Positions 19,107 through 28,475 are shown, counted from the stretch's first letter. The stretch is DNA of 64,000 bases from Oleispira sp051275515 (GCA_051275515.1 JBNMOT010000004.1:5332-69331), one strand, 5' to 3'. Notes: generated from the letters alone by a model not told the origin. Translations and numbers: made by a program.

Positions 19107-19580
19107 CTACTTGCCTCTAAGCTGCAATGCGGCTGATTTCAAAATCAGCCACGTAATCGCCAATTCACTTCTAATAAACCCTTTAAATTTTGCAATGCCA
19201 TCGTTTATAGGGGCTTTACTTCGATGGAAAAAAATATGCGCAGAGGCCTTGGGTAGAACGGCTGGGGCTTGATAGCGATTACCGGGAACAAAGGCCAGCG
19301 TCACCCCAGGGAATAAGGTCATATAAGCCAAAATGGGCTCATTACATTGATTACACACCCCGCGTTTTAACAAAAAACCCGGTCGCTTGTATTCAATATG
19401 CTCGCCTTTAATCAAGGTAGCATTCTTAGCCCACATCACCGTCACATCTGAGAAAGGCTTCTGATAAAGTGTTTGGCAAATCGTGCAATGACAATGAAAA
19501 CGTAACATAGGCGGCTTCGCCACCTTTACGTGTGTTTCCCCACACTCACATTGGCATGATAATGCCTGCTCGTTGCTCAT
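19107..19580 (-). CDS. GFA-family zinc-binding protein
   Basis: A 157-residue protein of the glutathione-dependent formaldehyde-activating (GFA) fold. The zinc-binding cysteines are CQCECG near the start, FHCHCTICQ and CNQCNEPI. GFA members are varied and few have proven substrates, so formaldehyde activation should not be assumed. ATG 19580 has a strong AAGGAG ribosome binding site and is preferred over an upstream GTG. It converges with ubiB and is divergent from hisI. Confidence 0.82.
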   Translation of the reverse strand: MSNEQALSCQCECGETHVKVAKPPMLRFHCHCTICQTLYQKPFSDVTVMWAKNATLIKGEHIEYKRPGFLLKRGVCNQCNEPILAYMTLFPGVTLAFVPGNRYQAPAVLPKASAHIFFHRSKAPINDGIAKFKGFIRSELAITWLILKSAALQLRGK

Positions 19581-19747
19581 ATCGTTCTCCTTATAAAATC
19601 TACCGTTATAAAGTATCGTTGCCACACATCATAATCACAGGCACATCACCCAAGATCACAAGAGTATTAGCTGCGTTCAATAGTACCCTCAAGCGTGAGA
19701 TTAAGGTAAGCTTCGAAATATATTTTTACCAAGAAAAGACACATTCA

Positions 19748-20140
19748 ATGAGCAACTGGCTGGATGCAATCAAATGGGACAGCGCTGGCTTAGTCCCCGC
19801 GATCGCCCAAGACTACCAAACAGGTCGCATTTTAATGATGGCCTGGATGAACCGTGAAGCGTTAAACCTCACGATCAAAGAAAACCGAGCAATCTATTAT
19901 TCTCGTTCACGTCAGCAATTATGGCGTAAAGGTGAATCCTCGGGGCATGTACAACAGCTGCATGAGACCCGCTTAGACTGTGACGGTGATGTTATTGTGC
20001 TGCAAGTCGAACAGATTGGCGGAATTGCATGCCATACAGGGCGTGAAAGCTGCTTCTATCGGGTGCATAATGGTGAAGCAGATCAGGGGGAATGGCAATC
20101 AGTCGACCCCATATTGAAAGATCCCAAAGATATTTATTAA
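19748..20140 (+). CDS. hisI: phosphoribosyl-AMP cyclohydrolase HisI
   Basis: HisI opens the adenine ring of phosphoribosyl-AMP, step 3 of histidine synthesis. The 130 residues include DYQTGRILMMAWMNREAL, YYSRSRQQLWRKGESSGH, and the metal-binding RLDCDGDVIVLQV, with HTGRESCFYR near the end. The ATG at 19748 fits the family start; a longer upstream reading frame has no support. hisE follows after 22 bp as a separate gene, as in Pseudomonas. Confidence 0.95.
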   Translation: MSNWLDAIKWDSAGLVPAIAQDYQTGRILMMAWMNREALNLTIKENRAIYYSRSRQQLWRKGESSGHVQQLHETRLDCDGDVIVLQVEQIGGIACHTGRESCFYRVHNGEADQGEWQSVDPILKDPKDIY

Positions 20141-20162
20141 TTTCCTTTATTAAGAGCTTATT

Positions 20163-20513
20163 ATGAGCGATTCAGTGGACAATACATCGGTTTTTGAAAC
20201 GCTAGGAAATATCCTAGAAGAACGAAAGGGAGCTGCCGCAGACAGCTCTTACGTCGCGAGTCTTTATCATAAAGGCTTGAATAAAATATTAGAAAAAGTC
20301 GGTGAAGAAGCCACTGAAACTATTATTGCTGCGAAAGATGCTGAACGCAGTGGTGATAACTCAGACGTGATCTACGAAACGGCTGATTTGTGGTTTCACA
20401 GTTTAGTTGCTTTAGCTCAGCTAGGTGAACGCCCTGAAGCGGTTGTAAAAGAACTGAAGCGCCGCTTTGGCTTATCCGGCTTAGAAGAAAAAGCCTCTCG
20501 CCAGCCTAAGTAA
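20163..20513 (+). CDS. hisE: phosphoribosyl-ATP pyrophosphatase HisE
   Basis: HisE removes pyrophosphate from phosphoribosyl-ATP, step 2 of histidine synthesis. A 116-residue all-helical MazG-like protein, with SYVASLYHKGLNKILEKVGEEATETIIAAKD and the metal-binding YETADLWFHSLVAL. It lies next to hisI and upstream of the tat genes. Confidence 0.95.
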   Translation: MSDSVDNTSVFETLGNILEERKGAAADSSYVASLYHKGLNKILEKVGEEATETIIAAKDAERSGDNSDVIYETADLWFHSLVALAQLGERPEAVVKELKRRFGLSGLEEKASRQPK

Positions 20514-20542
20514 GGTTGCGAGATAAACATAGGAATTAAAAT

Positions 20543-20875
20543 ATGACTGATTGCTTATTTTGTAAGATAGTCGCAGGGGACATTCCTTCGGATAAAGTTT
20601 TTGAGGATGATGATTTTTATGCCTTTCGTGATATTAATCCTAAGGCCGATACCCATCTTCTACTGGTTCCAAAGCAGCATATTGTGAATCTAGACGATTT
20701 ACAGCCAGCAGACGAAGTGCTGATGGGCAAAATGATGCTCACCGTACCCAAGTTGGCAAAACAAGAAGAACTTGAAGGCTACCGCACCATCACCAATACC
20801 GGCGCACAAGGCGGACAAGAAGTTTTTCACCTGCATCTCCACATTCTGGGTGGCCCTAAGCTGCCCGGTTTTTAA
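20543..20875 (+). CDS. HIT-family nucleotide phosphoramidase (HinT-like)
   Basis: A 110-residue histidine-triad protein that hydrolyses adenosine phosphoramidates. CLFCKIVAGDIPS begins the chain, and the HxHxHxx triad appears as FHLHLHILGG near the C-terminus. A His at the triad's start is preceded by GGQEV, the typical spacing. The hisI-hisE-HIT-tatA order is common in related genomes. Confidence 0.93.
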   Translation: MTDCLFCKIVAGDIPSDKVFEDDDFYAFRDINPKADTHLLLVPKQHIVNLDDLQPADEVLMGKMMLTVPKLAKQEELEGYRTITNTGAQGGQEVFHLHLHILGGPKLPGF

Positions 20876-20901
20876 ATCATTTATAAATAGAGGTAAGTAT
20901 C

Positions 20902-21168
20902 ATGTTAGGTGGTATTAGTATTTGGCAGTTGTTGATCGTATTCGTTATCGTTATTTTAGTCTTTGGTACTAAAAAACTGCGCAACCTAGGGGGTGATTTA
21001 GGCGGCGCCGTTAAAGGCTTTAAAAATGCGATTAGCGAAGACCCTAATAAGAAAGCAGAGGATGAAAAAGAGGAAACTCAGCAGCCCTCTATTGCTCTCG
21101 ATGAAAAAGATGCGACGTTTGACAGTACGGCTGAAAAGCAAAGTACTGAAAAGAAAAAAGACCAATAA
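20902..21168 (+). CDS. tatA: Sec-independent translocase TatA
   Basis: TatA forms the pore that exports folded proteins. The 88 residues have one N-terminal membrane helix (about 4-20), the FGTKKLRNLG hinge, an amphipathic helix and a charged disordered tail. SIWQLLIV at the start marks TatA rather than TatB. Confidence 0.95.
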   Translation: MLGGISIWQLLIVFVIVILVFGTKKLRNLGGDLGGAVKGFKNAISEDPNKKAEDEKEETQQPSIALDEKDATFDSTAEKQSTEKKKDQ

Positions 21169-21192
21169 GATACATAATTTGGAGCACCTCAC

Positions 21193-21558
21193 GTGTTTGA
21201 TATTGGCTTTCTAGAGTTAATGGTCGTCGCCATTCTGGGTTTATTAGTGTTAGGCCCTGAACGACTGCCTGTCGCTGCGCGAACCGTTGGGTTATTCATC
21301 GGTAAAATTCGCCGCACTATGAGTAATATTCAAGATGATTTAGAACGCAAAGTGCGTACTGATGAGTTAAAAGAAAAGCTCAGGGATCCTTATGCGACTT
21401 TTAAGGATGAAGAAGACAGCGCGGCAAAAGATAACCTATTACAAAATGCTATAGGAAAAGAGACTGTCAGCAAAGAAGCGGCTCACACAGACTCTCTACC
21501 AAAAGACTCTGCACCAAAAGACGCTGTTGAAGACACCCATTCAACAGCCAAAAAATAA
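21193..21558 (+). CDS. tatB: Sec-independent translocase TatB
   Basis: TatB receives Tat substrates together with TatC. The 121 residues begin MFDIGFLELMVVAILGLLVLGPERLP, with Glu8 in the membrane helix and the GPERLP hinge diagnostic of TatB. A long charged tail with repeated Lys-Asp/Glu-Ser/Ala units follows. The start is GTG at 21193. Confidence 0.95.
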   Translation: MFDIGFLELMVVAILGLLVLGPERLPVAARTVGLFIGKIRRTMSNIQDDLERKVRTDELKEKLRDPYATFKDEEDSAAKDNLLQNAIGKETVSKEAAHTDSLPKDSAPKDAVEDTHSTAKK

Positions 21559-21570
21559 GACTCGAGCAAA

Positions 21571-22347
21571 ATGACCAAAGCAACCGAACCCGCGGCAGTA
21601 GCAGAACAACCCCTTATGACGCACCTCATTGAGCTGCGTAACCGTCTGCTAAAAATAGTACTCTCAATTTTGCTCATTTTCTTAGGCCTATTTTATTTTG
21701 CTAACGATCTTTATTTAATCTTAGTAGAACCGCTGTCGTCGATATTACCCGCCAATGGCGCCATGGTCGCAACCGGCATCGCCTCACCCTTTTTGGTGCC
21801 TTTTAAACTGACCATTGTTCTTGCTATCTTTTTATCGGTGCCTTTTATTTTGCATCAAATCTGGTCATTTATTGCGCCTGGTTTGTATCAGCAAGAAAAG
21901 AAATTTGCCATTCCGCTATTGCTCTCAAGCATCCTCTTATTTTATGCGGGCATTACCTTTGCTTATTATGTTGTCTTACCCCTCGCCTTCTCTTTCTTTA
22001 CGTCAGTAGGGCCAGAGGGCGTCACCTTGATGCCCGACATCGACAACATCCTTAACTTCATTTTGAAAATGTTTTTCGCTTTCGGAATTGCCTTTGAAAT
22101 ACCCATCGCCACTTTTTTGATGGTACTCATGGGTTTTACCACCGTGAAAAGCCTCAGTGCTAAGCGACCCTATGTGTTCTTAGGCTGCTTCGTGGTTGGT
22201 ATGTTTGTCACCCCGCCTGATGTAATATCACAAACTATTTTAGCCGTCCCTATGTGGATGTTATTTGAAGTGGGGATCCTATTCGCTCGCTTAATTAAAA
22301 ACCCCATAGAGCCAGAAGAAGAGCAACATGAAAATAGCATTGGCTAA
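21571..22347 (+). CDS. tatC: Sec-independent translocase TatC
   Basis: The six-helix Tat receptor. The 258 residues carry the conserved start LMTHLIELRNRLLK, FWSFIAPGLY-like sequence QIWSFIAPGLYQQEK, and helix ends FEIPIA and FVTPPDVISQ. It completes tatABC with short spacing, and its last 20 bases overlap the next gene. Confidence 0.96.
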   Translation: MTKATEPAAVAEQPLMTHLIELRNRLLKIVLSILLIFLGLFYFANDLYLILVEPLSSILPANGAMVATGIASPFLVPFKLTIVLAIFLSVPFILHQIWSFIAPGLYQQEKKFAIPLLLSSILLFYAGITFAYYVVLPLAFSFFTSVGPEGVTLMPDIDNILNFILKMFFAFGIAFEIPIATFLMVLMGFTTVKSLSAKRPYVFLGCFVVGMFVTPPDVISQTILAVPMWMLFEVGILFARLIKNPIEPEEEQHENSIG

Positions 22348-23014
22348 GCCTGTGTTTAGAACCTTATTGTTCATCCTGGCCCTAGTGCCCACCATTTATT
22401 GTCACGGGGCAACGACCTCACTCGACGATAATGAACGTGACTTAGACACGGAGCCAGACCTCTATTATGAAGATGCTTTCTCTAACCGCAAATATACCGA
22501 TACTCGGCCATTCTTTATCCTAGAAGCACTATTGGGGGGCGATACCTTACAAAAAATAGAATTTGAAAATGGTGATAGCGATAGTATTCGTGCAGGGTCA
22601 GGTGTCTACATAGCGCTAGGGGTGGCCCACTTGATGTTTGAAAAAAGAATGGATGTCGGCATTAGAGCAGGCTATTTATTTGATCTCATTACGGCAAAAT
22701 CTAATGATGGCAGTGAAAGCGTACTGTCGTTTACCCGCAAACCCATCGACATTTTTAGCCATTACTGGGCGGGGCGCCACTGCTTTGGTGGCGGGTTAAC
22801 GGCTCACTTAGATCCCACGTTTACCAGTCGAGAAACGTCTGATAACGCACAATACAACACCGCTTACGGTGCCTACGCCGAATACTTATTTCACTTCACG
22901 GGCACCGGCAGCGCTTTGGGGATCAAATATATCAGCATCGATTATAAAAACAAAAAAAACGGCCATATTACCGATGGCAGTGCTTGGGGTATGACCTTTA
23001 ACCAACTGTTTTAA
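22328..23014 (+). CDS. probable outer-membrane beta-barrel protein
   Basis: A 228-residue exported protein starting inside tatC. A signal peptide (about 1-28, ending CHGA) is followed by alternating polar/aromatic strands, several Gly-rich turns and a final residue Phe after MTFNQL. That C-terminal pattern is typical of barrels folded by BamA. OmpW-like size, but no family is recognised. The translational overlap with tatC suggests coupled expression. Confidence 0.7.
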   Translation: MKIALAKPVFRTLLFILALVPTIYCHGATTSLDDNERDLDTEPDLYYEDAFSNRKYTDTRPFFILEALLGGDTLQKIEFENGDSDSIRAGSGVYIALGVAHLMFEKRMDVGIRAGYLFDLITAKSNDGSESVLSFTRKPIDIFSHYWAGRHCFGGGLTAHLDPTFTSRETSDNAQYNTAYGAYAEYLFHFTGTGSALGIKYISIDYKNKKNGHITDGSAWGMTFNQLF

Positions 23015-23095
23015 TGCTTCTCGTTGCAACTCATCGCTGATTTAATCCGATAGCAATGGTATATTGTTCGCAAAATAGACAAGTGAATTACAACC

Positions 23096-24013
23096 ATGGC
23101 AACTGATACTCTAATAAACAAAATAAAAAATCGTGAAAGCGGAATCGTACTTTATGGCATTACGCCACCAAAGAAAGGGACCAGTGAAGAGAAAGTGGCT
23201 GAAATATCTGCTCGCCAGGTAGAACGCCTCCAAGACCTAAGCGTTGATGGACTCGTGCTCTATGACATTCAAGACGAAAAATCTCGTACCGATGAAGACC
23301 GTCCTTTTCCTTTCATGGAAACGTTGGATTGCTATGATTACAGCCAACAGCATTTAACACACTTAAAGATTCCTAAGATCATTTACCGCGCGGTCGGAAA
23401 ATACTCTGAATCCGAGCTGTCTGACTTTTTAACCCACGCGAATCCACAAGAAAACTTATCCATTTTTGTAGGCGCTGCCTCAAAGTCCCAAGAAGTCACG
23501 CTATCCATGAGCGCTGCGTATAAAATTAAAGAACAGACCCAGAGCGATGTATTATTAGGTGGTGTAGTAATCCCAGAACGCCACCAATCTAAGGGTAACG
23601 AACATATACGAGTATTCGAGAAGATAGCGCAAGGCTGTAGCTTTTTTGTCTCACAGGGCGTTTACGACGTTAATGCATCAAAGAATTTTTTATCCGATTA
23701 CTATTATTACGGCCAAGAGCACAATATTCCTTTAGTACCCATACTGTTCACCCTTACCCCTTGTGGTTCTGCTAAGACACTGCAATTTATGAAGTGGCTA
23801 GGCATCAGCATCCCAAGATGGTTAGAAAATGACTTAATTCACTCTAACGATATTTTGCAGCGATCGGTTGATGTTTCTGAACAAAGCTATCGTGAGTTAA
23901 AAGCGTTTGCTGAAGAAAAGGGCATTCCCGTAGGCTGTAATATTGAAAGCGTCGCGATTCGCAAGATAGAAGTAGAAGCCTCTATTGAGTTATTAAAAAG
24001 AGTCAGTGCTTAA
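23096..24013 (+). CDS. methylenetetrahydrofolate reductase-like (MetF-type) TIM-barrel protein
   Basis: A 305-residue protein whose pattern fits the FAD-dependent MTHFR barrel: the start GIVLYGITPPKKGTSEEK, a DGLVLYDIQDE strand, GGVVIPERH and FFVSQGVYDVNASKNFL. The sequence differs from housekeeping MetF (LEFFPP start), so it is a divergent member whose substrate is uncertain. It has its own promoter-sized gap upstream and no one-carbon genes beside it. Confidence 0.7.
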   Translation: MATDTLINKIKNRESGIVLYGITPPKKGTSEEKVAEISARQVERLQDLSVDGLVLYDIQDEKSRTDEDRPFPFMETLDCYDYSQQHLTHLKIPKIIYRAVGKYSESELSDFLTHANPQENLSIFVGAASKSQEVTLSMSAAYKIKEQTQSDVLLGGVVIPERHQSKGNEHIRVFEKIAQGCSFFVSQGVYDVNASKNFLSDYYYYGQEHNIPLVPILFTLTPCGSAKTLQFMKWLGISIPRWLENDLIHSNDILQRSVDVSEQSYRELKAFAEEKGIPVGCNIESVAIRKIEVEASIELLKRVSA

Positions 24014-24029
24014 CGTTGATGGAATGCGG

Positions 24030-24048
24030 CTGCCCTGTTGATGGGCAG
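24030..24048 (+). terminator. short hairpin after the MetF-like gene
   Basis: Stem CTGCCC / GGGCAG with a 7-nt loop, 17 bases after the stop. No T run follows. Confidence 0.35.
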
Positions 24049-24100
24049 TCCATTAAATTACATTCAAATATTTTTATGTACCTAATGAGATTTAAGCCTT

Positions 24101-25993
24101 TTATTTTTCAGCCTTTGCAGATGTTTCAGACTCATTTTCAACTTGAGTATGAGATCGCTCTTTATCCATCTCTTCTTTTAAAGCAGACTCCAAATTCATA
24201 AACAATTCTTGAATATGGCTAATATGGCCATCCTCTTCATTCATCTTTAACCATGCATGATACAAAGTATTTTTATATTTAGCTTCAGTTTCAAGAAAGA
24301 CCTGACCCTGCTGATGAGCCTGATATTTTGGCATGCCCATATTCACTAACGCTTGCTTACCCATTTCGAGTGCTGAATGAAAAGTTTCAGAAATCACATA
24401 ATCAGCACCCGCTTTTTCTAACTCGTAACTTTGACCTCGATCAAACGCTCGCGCCAAAATTTTCACCTGTGGGTAAGTCATCTTCACATGACGAACTAAC
24501 GCCTTGGCACTTTCAGGCTGATCAATCGCAATCACTAATAATCTAGCCTCTGCAATACCTGCTGTGTGTAATAAATCGGGCTGAGTCGCATCACCAAAAT
24601 AACTTTTAACATTAATACCTCGCATTAATTCAATACGCGCCGCATTATAATCCAGTACCGTTGTTGTTATATTATTAGCAACCAATAAGCGATTAATAAT
24701 TTGACCAAAACGCCCTGACCCCGCAATAATGACACTGCCTTGCTCGTCGATGTCATCCGCTGCTTGCTCATTTTTTGCTTCAGCAAAATGTGGCAAAATC
24801 ACCTTCTGAAAAAGAATAAACAAGCCGGGTGTTAAAAACATAGACAAAGCAACCGGCAGCGATAATAGCTGCACCAACTCCGTCGATAATACATGTTGCT
24901 GCTGAGCAAAGCTTAATAGAACCAAACCAAATTCCCCAGCCTGTGCCAGACTCAAAGCAAACAACCAACGATCACTGCCCAAGATATTAAATACTCTGGC
25001 CAAGCCAAAAAGCACCAAAGCTTTTATCGACATGAGTCCCAAAGTAATTGCAGCAATGATCACTGCGTTATCAGATAAAATAGCAAAATTTATGCCCGCC
25101 CCTACTGTGATAAAAAATAGGCCTAATAAGAGTCCTTTGAAAGGCTCTATATTACTTTCTAATTCATGGCGAAATTCACTATTGGCCAAGACCACACCGG
25201 CTAAAAATGTACCGAGCGCAGGGCTTAAGTCCACTAGACTCATTAATGCCGCAATACCAATAACCAATAATAGCGCCGTGGTGGTAAACATCTCGCGCAA
25301 ACCAGACGCCGCAATATAACGAAATAAAGGGCGCGATAAAAAGTGCCCACCGACAACCACAAAAGCAATGGCGGCGATAACCGCAAGTCCATAAGCCCAG
25401 CGAGGTAAATAAGAAACCAAAGAATAGTTTTCATGCTGATCCGCAGAATCTGCTAGAGCTTGGCTTTGCTCAACCAACTCAGGAATCGCCAACATCGGAA
25501 TAAAAGCCAGCATAGGAATAACCGCGATGTCCTGAAACAACAAAACACTAAAGGCATTACGAGCACCGTCCGTTTTATTTAAAGATTTTTCATTAAACGT
25601 TTGCAAAACAATCGCAGTGGAAGACAAAGCGAAGATAAAACCAATGGTTAATGACACCCCGAATGGCAGAGCGAATGCTAAAGCAAGGGCTGTAATGGCG
25701 GCAGTGGTCAGCCCCACTTGTAAACCACCCAAACCCATTAAGCGGTGGCGCATAGCCCAAAATGCTTTGGGTTCAAGCTCCATTCCAACCAAAAATAACA
25801 TCATCACCACACCAAACTCAGCAAAGTGTTGAATCGTGGAGGTCTCACTGCCAACCAATCCAAGCACAGGACCGATCAAGACGCCCGCCATTAGGTAACC
25901 TAATACCGACCCCAACCCTAAACGTTTCGCTAAAGGGACCATAATGACCGCGGCCGCTAAATAGATAAAAGCTTGTAAGAAATAACCTGTCAT
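24101..25993 (-). CDS. CPA2-family cation:proton antiporter with RCK domain (KefB/KefC-like)
   Basis: A 630-residue inner-membrane antiporter. About twelve helices (residues 1-375) contain the conserved GYLMAGVLIGP, GVVMMLFLVGMELEP, FALSSTAIVLQTFNEK and SLAQAGEFGLVLLSF segments. A cytoplasmic RCK/TrkA-N domain (about 405-525, VIIAGSGRFGQI) binds nucleotide. It resembles glutathione-gated KefB/KefC potassium efflux systems. No kefF/kefG-type flavoprotein is adjacent, so gating is uncertain. Confidence 0.9.
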   Translation of the reverse strand: MTGYFLQAFIYLAAAVIMVPLAKRLGLGSVLGYLMAGVLIGPVLGLVGSETSTIQHFAEFGVVMMLFLVGMELEPKAFWAMRHRLMGLGGLQVGLTTAAITALALAFALPFGVSLTIGFIFALSSTAIVLQTFNEKSLNKTDGARNAFSVLLFQDIAVIPMLAFIPMLAIPELVEQSQALADSADQHENYSLVSYLPRWAYGLAVIAAIAFVVVGGHFLSRPLFRYIAASGLREMFTTTALLLVIGIAALMSLVDLSPALGTFLAGVVLANSEFRHELESNIEPFKGLLLGLFFITVGAGINFAILSDNAVIIAAITLGLMSIKALVLFGLARVFNILGSDRWLFALSLAQAGEFGLVLLSFAQQQHVLSTELVQLLSLPVALSMFLTPGLFILFQKVILPHFAEAKNEQAADDIDEQGSVIIAGSGRFGQIINRLLVANNITTTVLDYNAARIELMRGINVKSYFGDATQPDLLHTAGIAEARLLVIAIDQPESAKALVRHVKMTYPQVKILARAFDRGQSYELEKAGADYVISETFHSALEMGKQALVNMGMPKYQAHQQGQVFLETEAKYKNTLYHAWLKMNEEDGHISHIQELFMNLESALKEEMDKERSHTQVENESETSAKAEK

Positions 25994-26174
25994 ATTTCAC
26001 CGAATGGTATTCTGAATGAAAATAAAATATTGTTCTGTCGTACTGAACAATACGTGAAAATTTATTTGACGCCTATTTATCTTTGATGGCTACCGAATAA
26101 CGTGAGGTTTACTGATACTATGAGCCTAGTCGCAGCTTAGATGATTAAATTTAATGTAAAGTGGAGTAGAACTT

Positions 26175-27086
26175 ATGAATATGAGTGTGGGTTTAAACCT
26201 GGTTTTTGCCTGTTTTTTTTCAGTCATCGTTTTTGCAAACCTTGAGGCCTTGGCCAACCTGTTGATGGTAAACGCCGTGATACAAATTACGCTCTTTGCG
26301 GTTGTTGCCTGCATCCCATTCCTGCGGACTAAACGAGTATCTTATGTCGATATCGCCTGGCCATTTGGTGTTGCATTAATTGGCTTGCAGATTTTACTTA
26401 TGGGCGATGCTGATTTTATTCGTAGAACGATCGTTGGTGGCATCTATATGTTCATTGGTTTACGCATGGGTTTAGGTGCGCTATTCATGGCAAAAAAGAC
26501 CGGCGTCATTTTCAAAACCGAATTTCCCCGCTACAAATATCGTCGTATGGTATTGGAGCAGTCCGGTAGCAAACATATCAATGCTCACCTATTGGCTGAA
26601 ATTATGGCTCAGGGCTTTGCCAATATCACGGTATTGGCTCTGCCAGGTTTTTTAATCGCAACCAACAGCAGTGACTCAATTTCAACTTTGGAAATCATCG
26701 GGATCTGCCTTTGGATGTCCGCTTATCTTTTAGAGTCCGTCGCAGATGGTCAAAAATTACTATTCATTTCAAAAAATAAAAGAGGTGTCTGTAATATCGG
26801 TTTATGGAAGTACAGCCGCCATCCGAACTATTTTGCGGAGTGGCTAGTATGGACAGGGCTGGTGATCGCGGCTATTCCTTCGTGGCTAGCGCTGAGTGGC
26901 AGTGAAACATTATTGGTATGGATATGCTTAGGTGTGGGTAGTTTGAGCGCCTCATGCATGATGTATATCACCCTGGTTCACCTGACCGGCGCCATCCCTG
27001 CGGAATATTATTCCGTGCAAAAAAGAAAAGAATATAAAGAGTATCAAGAAAAAACGAATATGTTTTTTCCCTGGTTTTCTCGATAG
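26175..27086 (+). CDS. DUF1295-family membrane protein (steroid 5-alpha-reductase-like)
   Basis: A 303-residue integral membrane protein with about seven hydrophobic helices. The C-terminal third has GLWKYSRHPNYFAEW and LTGAIPAEYYSVQKR-like sequence, characteristic of DUF1295 and related ICMT/steroid-reductase folds. It is probably an NADPH-dependent lipid reductase or related enzyme, with the substrate unknown. GGAG precedes the ATG. Confidence 0.85.
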   Translation: MNMSVGLNLVFACFFSVIVFANLEALANLLMVNAVIQITLFAVVACIPFLRTKRVSYVDIAWPFGVALIGLQILLMGDADFIRRTIVGGIYMFIGLRMGLGALFMAKKTGVIFKTEFPRYKYRRMVLEQSGSKHINAHLLAEIMAQGFANITVLALPGFLIATNSSDSISTLEIIGICLWMSAYLLESVADGQKLLFISKNKRGVCNIGLWKYSRHPNYFAEWLVWTGLVIAAIPSWLALSGSETLLVWICLGVGSLSASCMMYITLVHLTGAIPAEYYSVQKRKEYKEYQEKTNMFFPWFSR

Positions 27087-27151
27087 TCAGCCATCTATAA
27101 TCACCCCTAATAGCGCCCTTGCTCCATACGCCATCGACTCGAGGAATCATC

Positions 27152-28192
27152 ATGAAAGCCGTAGGGTATTTAACACCGCAAACGATTGATCACAGCGATG
27201 CACTTATTGATGTTACGTTAGCAAAACCTGATGTGACAGGACGCGATTTATTGGTGAAAGTAAACGCGATATCGGTAAACCCTGTTGATATTAAAATACG
27301 CTTATCATCTTCTGCCGACAATAATCAGCATAAGATTTTAGGGTGGGATGCCGTCGGCGAAGTCGTGGCTATCGGTGATGGGGTACACAACTTTAAGCGA
27401 GGGGATCAGGTATATTATGCCGGTGATCTTACTCGCTCAGGCTCTAATGCTGAATTTCAATTGGTGGATGAACGCATCGTCGGTCACAAGCCCAAATCCC
27501 TCAGTAATAGCGAAGCCGCTGCGCTGCCATTAACCGCCATTACCGCATGGGAGCTTTTATTTAGCCGCTTAGACTTTATACCAATACCACCAGACACGGC
27601 TAATACAGCAGAAAACCAACCACCGAGGCAAATTTTAATCATAGGCGCAGCCGGGGGGGTCGGGTCTATATTGACTCAACTGGCCTCTAGATTAACCAAG
27701 GCGACTGTCATCGGAACCGCCTCGCGCCCAGAAAGCGAGCGCTGGGTAAAAGCGCTAGGCGCTGATCATGTTATTAATCACCACCTGCCCTTAGCAGCAC
27801 AACTGAATGAGCTAGGCATAGCAAACGTAAGCCATGTGATCAGCTTAAATCACACCGGTGATCACTTTGAACAACTAGTAGAAGTACTCGCACCCCAGGG
27901 TAAATTAGCATTAATAGACGATCCACAAAACGGTTTGGATATTATGCAATTGAAACGAAAATCTATTTCATTACATTGGGAATTTATGTTTACCCGCTCC
28001 CTGTTTCAGACCGACGACATGCACAAACAGCATGAGCTACTGAATCAATTATCAGAGTTAATCGACAGGGGTTTGATAAAAACAACCCTAGGCGAACACT
28101 TTGGTCTTATTAATGCTGAAAATTTAAAACGCGCCCATGCCCATATAGAAAGCAACCGAGCCATTGGAAAGATCGTATTAGAAGGGTTTTAA
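27152..28192 (+). CDS. zinc-type alcohol dehydrogenase-like / quinone oxidoreductase
   Basis: A 346-residue MDR-superfamily NADPH oxidoreductase. An N-terminal GroES-like domain (VNAISVNPVDIKIR) leads to a Rossmann domain with IIGAAGGVGSILTQLA. It lacks the structural-zinc cysteines, as in the ZADH/quinone-oxidoreductase branch. Reading begins at ATG 27152 after GAGGA; the longer frame from 27119 is unsupported. The convergent 56-residue gene starts four bases past its stop. Confidence 0.88.
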   Translation: MKAVGYLTPQTIDHSDALIDVTLAKPDVTGRDLLVKVNAISVNPVDIKIRLSSSADNNQHKILGWDAVGEVVAIGDGVHNFKRGDQVYYAGDLTRSGSNAEFQLVDERIVGHKPKSLSNSEAAALPLTAITAWELLFSRLDFIPIPPDTANTAENQPPRQILIIGAAGGVGSILTQLASRLTKATVIGTASRPESERWVKALGADHVINHHLPLAAQLNELGIANVSHVISLNHTGDHFEQLVEVLAPQGKLALIDDPQNGLDIMQLKRKSISLHWEFMFTRSLFQTDDMHKQHELLNQLSELIDRGLIKTTLGEHFGLINAENLKRAHAHIESNRAIGKIVLEGF

Positions 28193-28195
28193 CAA

Positions 28196-28366
28196 TTAAT
28201 CTTTTTTATCTATCGTGACCTCAATATTTTTACTGCTACCGGCAAACCATTTTTGAACATACAGCGTGCCGACAATAGGCGCCGTGCCTTCATCAGGCAC
28301 TTCTTTGTAACGCACGCTGTTCTTAGTTTCTTTTTCATATTCAAAGTTTACGATTTTCTTGGTCAT
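28196..28366 (-). CDS. small conserved-looking protein, 56 residues
   Basis: An ATG-to-TAA frame of 56 codons, rich in Lys, Glu and Val. It starts MTKKIVNFEYEKETKN and has an IVGTLYVQKWF segment that suggests two or three beta strands. The pattern ETKNSVRY...PIVGTLYVQKW recalls small uncharacterised proteins seen in many bacteria, from memory. No signal peptide or membrane helix is present. It converges with the oxidoreductase gene and is too compact in composition to be random noncoding DNA. Confidence 0.72.
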   Translation of the reverse strand: MTKKIVNFEYEKETKNSVRYKEVPDEGTAPIVGTLYVQKWFAGSSKNIEVTIDKKD

Positions 28367-28402
28367 TCGATTGCCCGCTAAGTGATAATTTATTTGAGCA
28401 TT

Positions 28403-28475
28403 AGTATCTCAAAGTAGTAACAGTATCTCAAATCAGTACAGTATCTCAAATCAGTACAGTATCTCAAATCAGTAC
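28403..28475. repeat. 18-bp tandem repeats, about 4 copies
   Basis: Three perfect copies of AGTATCTCAAATCAGTAC (28422-28475) follow one diverged 19-bp copy (28403-28421). They lie in the gap before the 2OG-oxygenase gene and end about 70 bp before its ATG, near where its promoter should be. There are no spacers, so this is not CRISPR. Confidence 0.9.

Noticed and set aside
28403..28475. CRISPR array
   Set aside because: Repeats are directly joined with no spacers, and no cas genes are present.
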